A stretch of DNA of 64,000 bases from Ectopseudomonas composti (GCF_001567565.1 NZ_LSSW01000032.1:93460-157459), one strand, 5' to 3'; shown: positions 48,016-58,165, counted from the stretch's first letter. Program-made: numbers and translations. The notes: generated from the letters alone by a model not told the origin.

Positions 48016-48696
48016 CTAGGTCTCTGGCTCGTAGCTGTAACCGAGGCCGCGATGGGTCTGGATCGGCTCTTCGCTCGGAGCGATGGCGCGCAGCTTGGCG
48101 CGCACACTCTTGATATGACTGTCGATGTTGCGCTCGTAGCCGGCTTCGCTGGCCACGCCGAGGGCATCGAGCAATTGCTCACGGGAATAGACCCGGCGCG
48201 GCTGGCCAAGCAGCGTGCGCAGCAGGCGAAATTCGTGGCGGGTCAGGCTCAGTGCCTGGCCGTGGTAGTGAATGCGAAAGGCTGCATCGTCGACCTGGAA
48301 CAGGTTCGACACGCTGGCCGCCGGCACTTCACGCGGGGCAATACGCTTAAGGATGACCTTGACCCGCGCAGCCACCTCGCGCGGGCTGAAGGGTTTGACC
48401 ACGTAGTCGTCGGCGCCGATTTCCAGGCCCACCACGCGATCGATTTCCTCGCTGCGCGCGGTAAGGAAGATCACCGGCACCTCGGAGAAACGGCGCAGGC
48501 GTTTGCACACTTCGAAACCGCTGATATCGGGCAGGCCAACGTCGAGAATGGCCAGGTCGAAGGCGCCGTCTTCCAGCAGCGTCAGCGCTTCGCCGCCCAG
48601 GCTCGACCAGTGCGTGACGAAGCCTTCGGCCTGCAGGGCATAGACCAGCGTATCGGCAATCGCGGCTTCGTCTTCGACTATGAGTATCTGCGGCAT
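48016..48696 (-). CDS. creB: Response regulator CreB
   Basis: An OmpR-family regulator of 226 residues: receiver domain with Asp52 (AILDVGLPD), Lys in FLTARSEEIDRV...DDYVVKPF, and a C-terminal winged helix (LTRHEFRLLRTLLGQPRRVYSREQLLDAL, then NIDSHIKSVRAKL). Phosphorylated CreB binds TTCAC-N6-TTCAC tags. The ATG at 48696 has AGGA eight bases upstream; a 20-residue extension is rejected because the receiver begins at MPQILIVEDE. Confidence 0.94.
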   Translation of the reverse strand: MPQILIVEDEAAIADTLVYALQAEGFVTHWSSLGGEALTLLEDGAFDLAILDVGLPDISGFEVCKRLRRFSEVPVIFLTARSEEIDRVVGLEIGADDYVVKPFSPREVAARVKVILKRIAPREVPAASVSNLFQVDDAAFRIHYHGQALSLTRHEFRLLRTLLGQPRRVYSREQLLDALGVASEAGYERNIDSHIKSVRAKLRAIAPSEEPIQTHRGLGYSYEPET

Positions 48697-48860
48697 CGGG
48701 CGTCCTGCACCTGGGGGCGACGGCAGGAGACTGCCGGGGGCCGGGGCGTGCGTCAAGGCTCAGGCCTGGTATGCGCCTACGCACGAGCTGCGGATTGCAT
48801 CCGGGCCAGGTTGGCGCCTGGCCATTATCGCGAATGAATTCGTGCCGACACGAAGCGGAT

Positions 48861-48889
48861 GCTCCCGGATCAGGTTCGGAACCGGGAGC
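48861..48889. terminator. Possible hairpin terminator after the CBS gene
   Basis: Arms GCTCCCGG and CCGGGAGC around 13 bases, just past the CBS stop at 48904. No T-run on either side, so it may be only a structural repeat. Confidence 0.4.
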
Positions 48890-48903
48890 GAGCGGGCGGA
48901 GGC

Positions 48904-49341
48904 TCAGTGCTCGCCGCGAATGTACTGCTCCAGCTGGCGGATCAGGTCAGCCTGCTCGGCGATGGTTTCCTTGACCAGGTCACCGATGGAAAGCAAGCCG
49001 ATCAGCTCACCTTCAGCCAGCACCGGCAGGTGGCGAAGACGGCGTTCGGTCATCAGCTCCATACAGTGCTGCAGGCTGTCGCGTGCGCCGACGGTGATCA
49101 CGTCGCGGGTCATGATTTCGCTGACCTTGGCGCCCAGCATGGAGCGCTCGGCCAGGGCGACCTTGCGCACGTAGTCACGCTCGCTGACGATGCCCACCAG
49201 GCGCCCGCCGGACATCACCACCAGGGCGCCGATGCCCTTCTCTGCCATGATGCGCAGGCCGTCGAGCAGGGAATCATCTGCGTCGATGCTGTAGAGAAGG
49301 GCGTTTGACTTGGTTCTGAGGACTTCGGCAACCGTTTTCAT
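48904..49341 (-). CDS. CBS domain pair protein
   Basis: A 145-residue cytoplasmic protein of two CBS domains (SIDADDSLLDGLRIMAEKGIGALVV and MTRDVITVGARDSLQHCMELMTERRLRHLPV) with a C-terminal helix (ADLIRQLEQYIRGEH). Stand-alone CBS pairs bind adenine nucleotides or similar ligands and modulate partner proteins; partner and ligand are unknown. The start at 49341 follows GGAG. It is followed by creB on the same strand and preceded by a chemoreceptor gene. Confidence 0.85.
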   Translation of the reverse strand: MKTVAEVLRTKSNALLYSIDADDSLLDGLRIMAEKGIGALVVMSGGRLVGIVSERDYVRKVALAERSMLGAKVSEIMTRDVITVGARDSLQHCMELMTERRLRHLPVLAEGELIGLLSIGDLVKETIAEQADLIRQLEQYIRGEH

Positions 49342-49404
49342 GCTGGGGCTCCGTGTTGTTTGCATTGTTTTTAGCAGAGTTGGCCAGCCAGGTCAGCCTC
49401 GACC

Positions 49405-51435
49405 TCAGTCGAGACTGAAGCGTCCGGTATTTTGCGCCAACCCCTGGCTGCCCCTGCGCAGCTGTTCCGCGGCGCTGCTCACGGCCTGGGCGCCATCGAG
49501 CAGTTGGCCGGCGGCCTGATCGACCTGCTGGATATTGCCACTGACCTCATCGGCGGTGGCCGCCTGCTGCTCGGCGGCCGTGGCGATCTGCGCCAGGCGG
49601 TCGCTGACGCGCTGCACCGAATCGACGATGTTCTGCAGCTCATCGCCCATGGCCAACACGCTGCCGATGTCGCCATCGGCCTGACTGCAGGCTTCCTCCA
49701 TCAGGGTGACCGACTGGCCGACCACGCGCTGCAGGTTGTCCACGGTCTGGGCGATTTCCTGGGTCGAGTCCTGGGTGCGTTTGGACAGCGAGCGCACTTC
49801 GTCGGCGACCACGGCGAAACCGCGACCGGCCTCCCCCGCACGCGCCGCCTCGATGGCAGCGTTGAGCGCCAGCAGGTTGGTCTGCTCGGCGATGCCCTTG
49901 ATCACCTCGACCACACGGTTGATCTGCTGGGTCTGGTCACGCAGTTGTTGCAACGCCGCCGCGCTGTCGCCCAGGCGAGCGCTGAGGTGGCGCATGCTGG
50001 CACTGGTGCGCTCGCTACGCTGGTTGCTGCCGAGCGCCACCTCACGGGTCTGCTGCGCCTCCAGCGACGCCTGCTCGCAGCTCTGCGCCACGCTCTGCGC
50101 CGTGGCAGCCATCTGCGTCGCCGCGGTGGCGATCTGGCTCATCTGCGCTTGCTGCTGCTCGACGGCGTCGAGCGCATCGCGCGCCTGGCCACCGAGTAGC
50201 TGTACCGTGCCTTCCAGCTGCTGGCTTTCGTGGTTGACGCCCTGCAGCGAGTCGCGCATCTGCTCGACGGCGGTATTCAGTGCCTGGGCGATGGCAGCCA
50301 GATCATCACGACCGTTGACCTCCATGCGCACGCGCAGGTCGCCATCACGCAGCCTCCGGGCAGCATCGATGATGTTGCTGGTGCTGATGCGGATCGAAGC
50401 GTTCAGGCACATCAGCACGTACATCGCCAGCAGGGTCAGAACGCTGAAAGCACCGACCACCTCGATCATCGACCACAGCGCCCGCTGCCGGTAGTGGCCG
50501 AGGCTGGCGGAAAACTGCAGATAGAGCGCTTGCTGCAGTCCTTGCAGCTGAGTTTCCAGGCTTTCGACGCGCTGGACGAACTGCTCGGGCGTCAGCGCCA
50601 TGGGGCTGGACTCGAACATGTCGCGGTCGATCTGGGCGAGGAATTCGTCGAACGCCTTGAGCGAGGCATCGAAGGGCTCGCTCAGTTGGCGCATGGCTCG
50701 CGGCGCCTCGCGCGACAGGGTGATCTGCGCCTTGACCAGCTGCGCCCTTTGCTCGTCCAGGTTGCGCCGCAGATCGCGGATCAGCACACGGCTCTGCAGG
50801 GTGAAGTGCTGCGAGACCACGGCGCCGTGGCCCTGAGCGGCGAAGGTGCCGAGCTGTTCGAGCAGGCGCGGCATGATGTAGGTGATCTGCTCCATCATCA
50901 GGTAGGTATCGAGGCGCGGATCGAGGATCAGCGCGCTGTCGGTTGCCACCTGCTCGCGCAGGGCGATCAGCGACAGCAGCGCCTTCTGGTAACGCTCCAG
51001 CGCATCGGGCAGGGGAACCTTGGTCAGCCCGGCGGCGCGCAAACCGTCGCGCTCGTCCTGCAAGGCCTGAAAATGCTGGCGCGCCTGGTCGCTGATCAGC
51101 TCGCTCTGTAGCGGCTCGGCCGCTTGCTGCAGCGCCTCGTCGAGCTTGCCTTCGCGCTGCAGCAACAGGCCCTGCGCGGCATCCTCGGTGCCTTTCCAGC
51201 GTGCCAGCAGGGTGCGCTGGGCGATCAGCTCTTGCTGCACCTGCGCCATGCGCTCCAGCGCTTGCGCACCTTCCACTTCAGAATCCACGGACTGCAGGCG
51301 CGACAGGTAGTCACTGCCGATGATCCACAGCGCGTAGCCCAGCGGAAGCGCGAACAACAGGAACACCAGCTGGAACTTGCGAGCAAAACTGAAACGCTGC
51401 AACAGCCGTACACCCGGCTTGAGTACTCCCGTCAT
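49405..51435 (-). CDS. Methyl-accepting chemotaxis protein
   Basis: A 676-residue chemoreceptor. TM1 (about 21-43) and TM2 (about 322-347) bracket a helical periplasmic domain that resembles the four-helix-bundle type. A HAMP domain (RRLRDGDLRVRMEV...DDLAAIAQALN) and a cytoplasmic coiled coil follow, with the conserved hairpin tip GIAEQTNLLALNAAIEAARAGE and FAVVADEVRSLSKRT. There is no C-terminal CheR-binding pentapeptide. The ligand is unknown. GAGGTG precedes the ATG. Confidence 0.9.
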   Translation of the reverse strand: MTGVLKPGVRLLQRFSFARKFQLVFLLFALPLGYALWIIGSDYLSRLQSVDSEVEGAQALERMAQVQQELIAQRTLLARWKGTEDAAQGLLLQREGKLDEALQQAAEPLQSELISDQARQHFQALQDERDGLRAAGLTKVPLPDALERYQKALLSLIALREQVATDSALILDPRLDTYLMMEQITYIMPRLLEQLGTFAAQGHGAVVSQHFTLQSRVLIRDLRRNLDEQRAQLVKAQITLSREAPRAMRQLSEPFDASLKAFDEFLAQIDRDMFESSPMALTPEQFVQRVESLETQLQGLQQALYLQFSASLGHYRQRALWSMIEVVGAFSVLTLLAMYVLMCLNASIRISTSNIIDAARRLRDGDLRVRMEVNGRDDLAAIAQALNTAVEQMRDSLQGVNHESQQLEGTVQLLGGQARDALDAVEQQQAQMSQIATAATQMAATAQSVAQSCEQASLEAQQTREVALGSNQRSERTSASMRHLSARLGDSAAALQQLRDQTQQINRVVEVIKGIAEQTNLLALNAAIEAARAGEAGRGFAVVADEVRSLSKRTQDSTQEIAQTVDNLQRVVGQSVTLMEEACSQADGDIGSVLAMGDELQNIVDSVQRVSDRLAQIATAAEQQAATADEVSGNIQQVDQAAGQLLDGAQAVSSAAEQLRRGSQGLAQNTGRFSLD

Positions 51436-51597
51436 AGCGACACCTCAACGACCTAAAGGGCCTACAGGCCTGGAAAGCATCTATACGAAGCAAAAAACAG
51501 GCCCGACGCCCCTTAGAGCAAGGAAGTGGTCACTGGGCACTCTCGCCGAGTGTACTGGCCAATGGGTATTAGCCTTTCCCGAAATGCGACAATTAAC

Positions 51598-52107
51598 TCA
51601 GCATTGGGGACGATCGCGGGTGTAGCGTTCGGCAGGATCCACTGCCGCACCAAGATCGCGCATGGCACTGGCGCCAATCAACAGCGGGTAGCTGAAGGTA
51701 CTGCGGTCGGTCAGGTTGACCTCGATGGTGCGCTCTTCCTCGCCCAGGCAGATCGGCATTTCGACCACCGGGCGCTGCGAGTAGGCGACTTCCTTGGCCT
51801 CGGTGTCACCTTCCTCGGTGCGCTTCTTGATCTCGGCGATGCGTACCAGCGGGTGCTCGTAAACCGTGTTCTCGGCGCCGTCGACAGCCAGGCGAAAGCG
51901 TACCCAGTCCTCGCCGTCGCGCTTGAAGGGTTCGATGTCCTTGGCTGACAGCGAGGCGGTCATCGCGCCGGTATCCATCTTGGCCTTGAGGGTCTGGCCC
52001 AGAGCGGGGAGCTTGATCAGTTCGTAGCGGCCGTAAAGGTCCGGTTGTTCATCGGCCATGGCAGGCAGACTGATCGCGGCGGCCAGCAGAAGCAGAGCGT
52101 ATTTCAA
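51598..52107 (-). CDS. Retropepsin-like/ATP-dependent zinc protease family protein
   Basis: A 169-residue exported protein of the RimK-associated Zn_protease (RloA/RimB-like) family. The signal peptide (MKYALLLLAAAISLPAMA) is followed by YELIKLPALGQTLKAKMDTGAMTASL, where KMDTGA is the pepsin-type DTGA motif. The family was first annotated as zinc protease and is now seen as a retropepsin-like aspartic protease. The periplasmic substrate is unknown. It stands alone. Confidence 0.78.
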   Translation of the reverse strand: MKYALLLLAAAISLPAMADEQPDLYGRYELIKLPALGQTLKAKMDTGAMTASLSAKDIEPFKRDGEDWVRFRLAVDGAENTVYEHPLVRIAEIKKRTEEGDTEAKEVAYSQRPVVEMPICLGEEERTIEVNLTDRSTFSYPLLIGASAMRDLGAAVDPAERYTRDRPQC

Positions 52108-52229
52108 GGTTCGGTCCTCTCGTTTGCGGTGACCGAACCTCCGACTGCTGCGCGCCTGTCATGTTCCGCCGAAAGCGTTACAGCGTGCTGCATGCGCCAG
52201 GTATTTTCTAACCGGGTGTTGCACCCGAA

Positions 52230-53468
52230 CTAGCGACCGCGCCCCTCCAGCTCCATCCCGGACCACAGCTCGTCGAGCCGTTCGAAGCCCCATTCCTCGG
52301 CCGATTCACGGCCGACGATGCGGTCCTGATCGGTGATCTTGCTCAGGTCCACGACGCTCTGCGGCAGCGGCAGACGCGACTTGGCCGAGAAGAACACCTT
52401 GACCCTGGGCGCCAGCAACGCCTTGGGGTTCTGCTCGATGACCACGGCCAGGCGCCCGCTCTGCAAGCGCACCAGCGCGCCGACCGGGTAGATGCCGACG
52501 GTCTTGACGAAAGCCTGGAACACCACCTCGTCGAAGTGCCCCTTCCACTCGGCCATCTTGCGGATCGACTCGGCCGGGTCCCAGCCCTGCTTGTACGGAC
52601 GGTTCGAGGTGATGGCGTCATACACGTCGCAGACCGCGCCCATCTTCGCCAGCAGGCTGATCTGTTCGCCCTGCAGGTGATGCGGATAACCGCTGCCGTC
52701 GACCTTTTCGTGGTGATGCAGACAGACATCGAGCACCAGAGCGCTGACCTGCTTGCTGGCGATCAGAATGCTGCCCCCCTCCTCCGGGTGCTTGCGTATC
52801 GCGGCGAACTCGCTGTCGCTTAGCTTGCCGGGTTTGTCCAGCAGGTCCTGCGGTACCGCCATCTTGCCAATGTCATGCAGCAGGCCGGCCAGGCCGGCCT
52901 CGCGCACGGCAGCCTCAGGCAGGCCGAGTTGCCGCGCCAAAGCAATCATCAGCGCACACACGGCCACCGAGTGCATGTAGGTGTATTCGTTGCTGTGCTT
53001 GAGCCTTGCCAGGCTGATCAGCGCATTGGGATGGCGCATGACCGACTTGGAGATCTCCTCGACCAGCAACTCCGCCTGCTCGAACTGCAGCGCCTGGCCC
53101 ATGCGCGCATCGCTGAACATTTCCATTACCGCCTGCTTGGAGCGCGCGCAGAGCTTCATTGCCTGCTCCAGCTCCTGCTCCATGGACAGCACCTTGACCT
53201 TGGGTGGTTCGATGGCCGCCAGAAGACGCGCCTGCGCCTCACACTCCACCTCGGCCTCGGTTGCAGCCTGTACACCTGCCGCGACATCCTCACCCTTGCT
53301 GACATCGATCCACAATTCGCTGATCGCGCTGTCGCGAATGCGGGCGAGATCCTTGTCGGAGTTGAGAACGAACTTGGACTTCCAGAACGGGTGATCCATC
53401 CAGGAACCGCAAAACTCTTGGATATACATGCCGATACGCAGATCGGCCACTGCAATGCGTTTCAACAT
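52230..53468 (-). CDS. HD-GYP domain protein (c-di-GMP phosphodiesterase-type)
   Basis: A 412-residue protein. The N-terminal DUF3391-like domain (RIAVADLRIGMYIQEF) leads to an HD-GYP domain with HDIGK (His198, Asp199) and HHHEKVDGSGYP (about 251-262), the full signature for c-di-GMP hydrolysis. It is soluble, with no membrane segment. ATG at 53468 fits the domain start; an in-frame TTG at 53531 would add 21 residues. Together with the GGDEF protein at 6818, both making and breaking enzymes occur in the window, although far apart. Confidence 0.87.
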   Translation of the reverse strand: MLKRIAVADLRIGMYIQEFCGSWMDHPFWKSKFVLNSDKDLARIRDSAISELWIDVSKGEDVAAGVQAATEAEVECEAQARLLAAIEPPKVKVLSMEQELEQAMKLCARSKQAVMEMFSDARMGQALQFEQAELLVEEISKSVMRHPNALISLARLKHSNEYTYMHSVAVCALMIALARQLGLPEAAVREAGLAGLLHDIGKMAVPQDLLDKPGKLSDSEFAAIRKHPEEGGSILIASKQVSALVLDVCLHHHEKVDGSGYPHHLQGEQISLLAKMGAVCDVYDAITSNRPYKQGWDPAESIRKMAEWKGHFDEVVFQAFVKTVGIYPVGALVRLQSGRLAVVIEQNPKALLAPRVKVFFSAKSRLPLPQSVVDLSKITDQDRIVGRESAEEWGFERLDELWSGMELEGRGR

Positions 53469-53660
53469 CGAGTCAATCCAGAACAGGTTGGCGGGAGGGT
53501 CCGCGGCCAATGCCCGTGCATTGTCGGACAATCCACTTAGATTTCACACTGACCAGCATCAAGGCCTTGCCAGTTAATAGCCATAGGCTATCAGTCGTAA
53601 TTTTGAGACAAATTCTGCAGGTGCTTATGATGGTAGCTTCGCGCCTGCCGAGGAGTTGAT

Positions 53661-54551
53661 ATGCGCCCCCTGCTGACCGGCCTACTCAATATAGCTCTAC
53701 TGCTGAGCAACACCCTGCTGCTGATCGGCCCGCTGCTGCTGATCGCCCTGGGCAAGTTCGTCCTGCCGGGACAAACCGCGCGTCGCGCCTGCTCGCGCGG
53801 GGTGATGTGGGTGGCCGAATTCTGGGCGGAAAACTGCAAACGCACCTTCGCTCTGCTCACCCCGACGCACTGGGACATTCGCGGCAACGCCGAACTGCGC
53901 CGCGATGCCTCCTATCTGGTGATCAGCAACCATCAGTCGTGGGTCGACATTCCGGCACTGGTGCAGGCGTTCAACCGCAAGACGCCCTATTTCAAGTTCT
54001 TCCTCAAGCAGGAGCTGATCTGGGTGCCGCTGCTCGGTCTGGCCTTCTGGGCCTTGGACTATCCCTTCATGAAGCGCTACTCCAAGGCCTTCCTGGCGAA
54101 GAATCCGCATATGCAGGGCAAGGATCTGGAGATCACCAAGGCCGCCTGCGAGAAGTTCAAGCACCTACCAGTCACCGTGGTCAACTATCTGGAGGGCACC
54201 CGTTTCACCCCAGCCAAGCAGGCCCAGCAGCAATCGCCCTATCGCTACCTGCTCAAGCCCAAGGCCGGCGGCGTGGCCTTCGTCCTCGCAGCCCTTGGCG
54301 AACAGATCGACGCGGTGCTGGACGTCACCCTGGTCTACCCCGGCAAACGGGTGCCCGGGTTCTGGACGCTGCTCAGCGGCCAGGTCCCCGAGGTGATCAT
54401 CGACATCCAGACGCGCGAACTCGACCCGAGCTTGTGGCAGGGCGATTACGAGAACGACCCCGCGTTTCGCCAGCAGATGCAGCGTTGGGTATCGGAGCTG
54501 TGGCAAGCCAAGGACAACCGAATCGATGAGTTGCGCAACGAACGCAGCTGA
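53661..54551 (+). CDS. PlsC-like acyltransferase (YihG-like)
   Basis: A 296-residue lysophosphatidic-acid-acyltransferase-like protein. The N-terminal hydrophobic segment (about 7-31) anchors it in the membrane. Motif I NHQSWVD (HX4D type), EGTRF and the VTLVYPG block follow, so the active site is intact. The YihG/PlsC2 branch has been linked to polyunsaturated or vaccenic-type acyl incorporation; whether it acts on glycerolipid or ornithine lipid is unclear. It precedes the aat operon but lies beyond its promoter. Confidence 0.83.
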   Translation: MRPLLTGLLNIALLLSNTLLLIGPLLLIALGKFVLPGQTARRACSRGVMWVAEFWAENCKRTFALLTPTHWDIRGNAELRRDASYLVISNHQSWVDIPALVQAFNRKTPYFKFFLKQELIWVPLLGLAFWALDYPFMKRYSKAFLAKNPHMQGKDLEITKAACEKFKHLPVTVVNYLEGTRFTPAKQAQQQSPYRYLLKPKAGGVAFVLAALGEQIDAVLDVTLVYPGKRVPGFWTLLSGQVPEVIIDIQTRELDPSLWQGDYENDPAFRQQMQRWVSELWQAKDNRIDELRNERS

Positions 54552-54586
54552 CAGGTCGAGGGGGCGCGCTCACAGCAGCGGCGTCA

Positions 54587-54600
54587 TTCGGATTTCCGAA
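54587..54600. promoter_or_regulatory. AauR-type palindrome (upstream activator site)
   Basis: TTCGGATTTCCGAA matches the TTCGG-N4-CCGAA form described for AauR-controlled acidic amino-acid genes in P. putida. It lies about 120 bases upstream of the sigma-54 promoter, a usual distance for an enhancer. Confidence 0.72.
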
Positions 54601-54718
54601 CGCACAGCCCGGCAATAGTCGGAACGGCGAACGGAAACATCAGCCGCCTCGCTCGAGCAACAGAACAAAATCAATATAAAACAAACATTTATCTTAAATT
54701 CGAACACCTCGAAAGTGC

Positions 54719-54734
54719 TGGCATGCAACCTGCT
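54719..54734 (+). promoter_or_regulatory. Sigma-54 promoter of the aat operon
   Basis: TGGCATG-CAAC-CTGCT fits the -24/-12 form TGGCACG-N4-TTGCW with conserved GG and GC at the right spacing. It is 84 bases before the aatJ ATG and agrees with control by the NtrC-type regulator AauR. Confidence 0.75.
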
Positions 54735-54817
54735 CAAGTCACTTCAGGAATGCGATAGACATTCCCTGAGCAAAGTGGCGTGACCGCGCCATCACAACAA
54801 CATCGAGGACTCGATTC

Positions 54818-55726
54818 ATGCGTACCTTCCACCGTGTACTGGGCGTGGCCATCGCCGCAGCTGTTCTTTCCACTCCAGTGATCGCCGAGGAGCTGACCGG
54901 CACCCTGAAGAAGATCAAGGACTCCGGCACCATCACCCTGGGCCATCGCGACTCGTCCATTCCCTTCTCCTACTTCGGCGACAACTCGCGCCAGCCGATC
55001 GGCTACTCCCACGACCTGCAGTTGAAAGTGGTCGAGGCGCTGAAGCAGGAACTGGGCATGCCTGACCTCAAGGTGCGCTACAACCTGGTGACCTCGCAGA
55101 CCCGCATCCCGCTGGTGCAGAACGGTACCGTGGACCTGGAGTGCGGCTCCACCACCAACAATATCGAGCGCCAGCAGCAGGTCGACTTCTCCGTTGGCAT
55201 CTTCGAGGTCGGCACCCGCCTGCTGACCAAGAAGACCAGCGGTATCAAGGATTTCGAAGACCTCAAGGGCAAGAACGTGGTGACCACCGCCGGTACCACC
55301 TCCGAGCGCCTGATCAAGTCGATGAACGCCGAGAAGAAGATGGGCATGAACGTGATTTCCGCCAAGGATCACGGCGAGTCCTTCCTGATGCTCGAATCCA
55401 ACCGCGCCGTCGCCTTCATGATGGACGACGCCCTGCTCGCCGGCGAAATGGCCAAGGCCAAGAAGCCGGACGACTGGGCCGTGGTCGGCACCCCGCAATC
55501 CTTCGAGATCTACGGCTGCATGGTGCGCAAGGGTGATGCGGGCTTCAAGCAAGTGGTCGACAAGGCCATCAGCGCCACCTTCGCCTCTGGCGAGATCAAC
55601 GGTATCTACGACAAGTGGTTCCAGCAGCCCGTACCACCGAAGGGCCTGAACCTGAACTTCCCCATGAGCGACGAGCTGAAGAAGCTGATCGCCGAACCGA
55701 CCGACAAGTCTGCAGAACAGATCTGA
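54818..55726 (+). CDS. aatJ: Glutamate/aspartate ABC transporter, substrate-binding protein
   Basis: A periplasmic binding protein of 302 residues for acidic amino acids (GltI/AatJ type). The signal peptide (cleavage near residue 23, before EELTG) is followed by the solute-binding family 3 fold, including GTITLGHRDSSIPFSYF, DLECGSTTNN and AGTTSERLIK. It begins the aatJQMP operon. AACAACA just before its GAGGA ribosome site nearly matches the Hfq/Crc motif. The intercistronic hairpin after it likely gives excess binding protein over membrane subunits. Confidence 0.93.
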   Translation: MRTFHRVLGVAIAAAVLSTPVIAEELTGTLKKIKDSGTITLGHRDSSIPFSYFGDNSRQPIGYSHDLQLKVVEALKQELGMPDLKVRYNLVTSQTRIPLVQNGTVDLECGSTTNNIERQQQVDFSVGIFEVGTRLLTKKTSGIKDFEDLKGKNVVTTAGTTSERLIKSMNAEKKMGMNVISAKDHGESFLMLESNRAVAFMMDDALLAGEMAKAKKPDDWAVVGTPQSFEIYGCMVRKGDAGFKQVVDKAISATFASGEINGIYDKWFQQPVPPKGLNLNFPMSDELKKLIAEPTDKSAEQI

Positions 55727-55773
55727 CGGTGATGCGCCGCCACGCTCACGAGGCGTGACGGCCCGGGGACTCC

Positions 55774-55794
55774 GGGGAAGCCACTGGCTTCCCC
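55774..55794 (+). terminator. Intercistronic hairpin after aatJ
   Basis: Stem GGGGAAGCCA / TGGCTTCCCC around one base, 47 bases after the aatJ stop, followed by a weak AT tail. It probably ends part of the transcripts or shields the aatJ message. Confidence 0.55.
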
Positions 55795-56022
55795 AACCTA
55801 ATTTCTGACGAAGCCGAGACCGTCCGCCTGAGCGGACAGGGGCAGCCGTTGCCCGCTCTCACGCTTCGTCATCGTAGCCGTACTGACGATCTGGCGAGCT
55901 GAAGCCGCTTGACTCGCGTTGCTCACCCTCCGGGCCAGCCTGCGGCTGTTACTCCCGTTGGTCGTAGCAACGCAGCAGAGCCGACGCACAGCAGATCGCA
56001 TCCTCACCCGAGGGAACCCGCA

Positions 56023-56769
56023 ATGAATTACAACTGGGACTGGGGCATCTACTTCAAGTCCACCGGTATCGGCAGCGAGACCTATCTGGACTGGTTCATC
56101 ACCGGCCTGGGCTGGACCATCGCCATCGCCCTGGCCGGCTGGATCATCGCCCTGGCGCTGGGCTCGCTGCTCGGCGTGATGCGTACCTTGCCAAACCGCT
56201 GGCTGTCCGGCCTGGCCACCGCCTACGTGGAAGTCTTCCGCAACGTGCCGCTGCTGGTGCAGCTGTTCCTCTGGTACTTCCTGGTGCCGGACCTGCTGCC
56301 CGAACCGCTGGAACTGTGGTTCAAGCAGGATCTCAACCCGGCCACCTCGGCCTACCTCTCGGTGGTGGTGTGCCTCGGCCTGTTCACCGCCGCCAGGGTC
56401 TGCGAGCAGGTACGCACCGGCATCGAGGCGCTGCCCAAGGGCCAGACCGCCGCGGCCTACGCCATGGGTTTTCGCCTGCCGCAGATCTACACCAACGTGC
56501 TGCTGCCGCAGGCCTACCGCATCATCATTCCGCCGCTGACCAGCGAGTTCCTCAACATCTTCAAGAACTCCTCGGTAGCGTCGCTCATCGGCCTCATGGA
56601 ACTGCTGGCGCAGACCAAGCAGACCGCCGAGTTCAGCGCCAACCTGTTCGAGGCCTTCACCCTGGCCACCCTGATCTACTTCACCCTGAACATGAGCCTG
56701 ATGATGATCATGCGCATGATCGAGAAGAAGGTCGCCGTGCCGGGCCTGATTTCCGTAGGGGGTAAATGA
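56023..56769 (+). CDS. aatQ: Glutamate/aspartate ABC transporter permease
   Basis: A 248-residue inner-membrane permease of the HisMQ type with five transmembrane segments and the EAA loop EALPKGQTAAAYAMGF. The ATG at 56023 (MNYNWDWGIYF) with a GAGGG-type site is preferred over a long upstream frame made of REP-like and spacer sequence. It couples by ATGA overlap to the next permease gene and forms a heterodimer with it. Confidence 0.93.
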   Translation: MNYNWDWGIYFKSTGIGSETYLDWFITGLGWTIAIALAGWIIALALGSLLGVMRTLPNRWLSGLATAYVEVFRNVPLLVQLFLWYFLVPDLLPEPLELWFKQDLNPATSAYLSVVVCLGLFTAARVCEQVRTGIEALPKGQTAAAYAMGFRLPQIYTNVLLPQAYRIIIPPLTSEFLNIFKNSSVASLIGLMELLAQTKQTAEFSANLFEAFTLATLIYFTLNMSLMMIMRMIEKKVAVPGLISVGGK

Positions 56770-57430
56770 TGGATTTCTCCGCGATCCTCCCGGCCCTTCC
56801 GGGCCTGTGGGACGGCATGCTGGTGACCCTGCAACTGATGGTACTGGGCGTGCTTGGCGGCGTAGTGCTGGGCACCCTGCTGGCGCTGATGCGCCTGTCG
56901 CACAGCAAGTTGCTGGCGAACATTGCCGCCGCCTACGTCAACTACTTCCGCTCCATCCCGCTGCTGCTGGTGATCACCTGGTTCTACTTCGCGGTGCCGT
57001 TCATCCTGCGCTGGATCACGGGTGAGGACACTCCGGTCGGGGCGTTCAGCTCGTGCCTGGTGGCCTTCGTGATGTTCGAGGCGGCCTACTTCTGCGAGAT
57101 CGTCCGTGCCGGTATCCAGGCCATCCCCAAGGGGCAGATGGGCGCCGCCTCGGCCCTGGGCATGACTTACGGGCAGAGCATGCGCCTGATCATCCTGCCG
57201 CAGGCCTTCCGCAAGATGACCCCGCTGCTGCTGCAGCAGAGCATCATCCTCTTTCAGGACACCTCGCTGGTGTACACCGTGGGCCTGATGGACTTCCTCA
57301 ACGCCGCTCGCTCGCGTGGCGACATCATTGGCCAGCCCCATGAATTTCTGATCTTCGCCGGCCTGGTCTACTTCACCATCAGCTTCGCCGCCTCGCGCCT
57401 GGTCAAGCTCCTGCAAAAAAGGTTAGCCGT

Positions 57431-57434
<4 letters not shown>
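56766..57434 (+). CDS. aatM: Glutamate/aspartate ABC transporter permease
   Basis: A 222-residue permease, partner of AatQ, with five transmembrane segments and the EAA loop QAIPKGQMGAASALGM. Translation starts at ATGATG overlapping the aatQ stop by four bases. It overlaps the ATPase gene by four bases at its end, so the operon is translationally coupled throughout. Confidence 0.93.
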
Positions 57435-58165
<731 letters not shown>

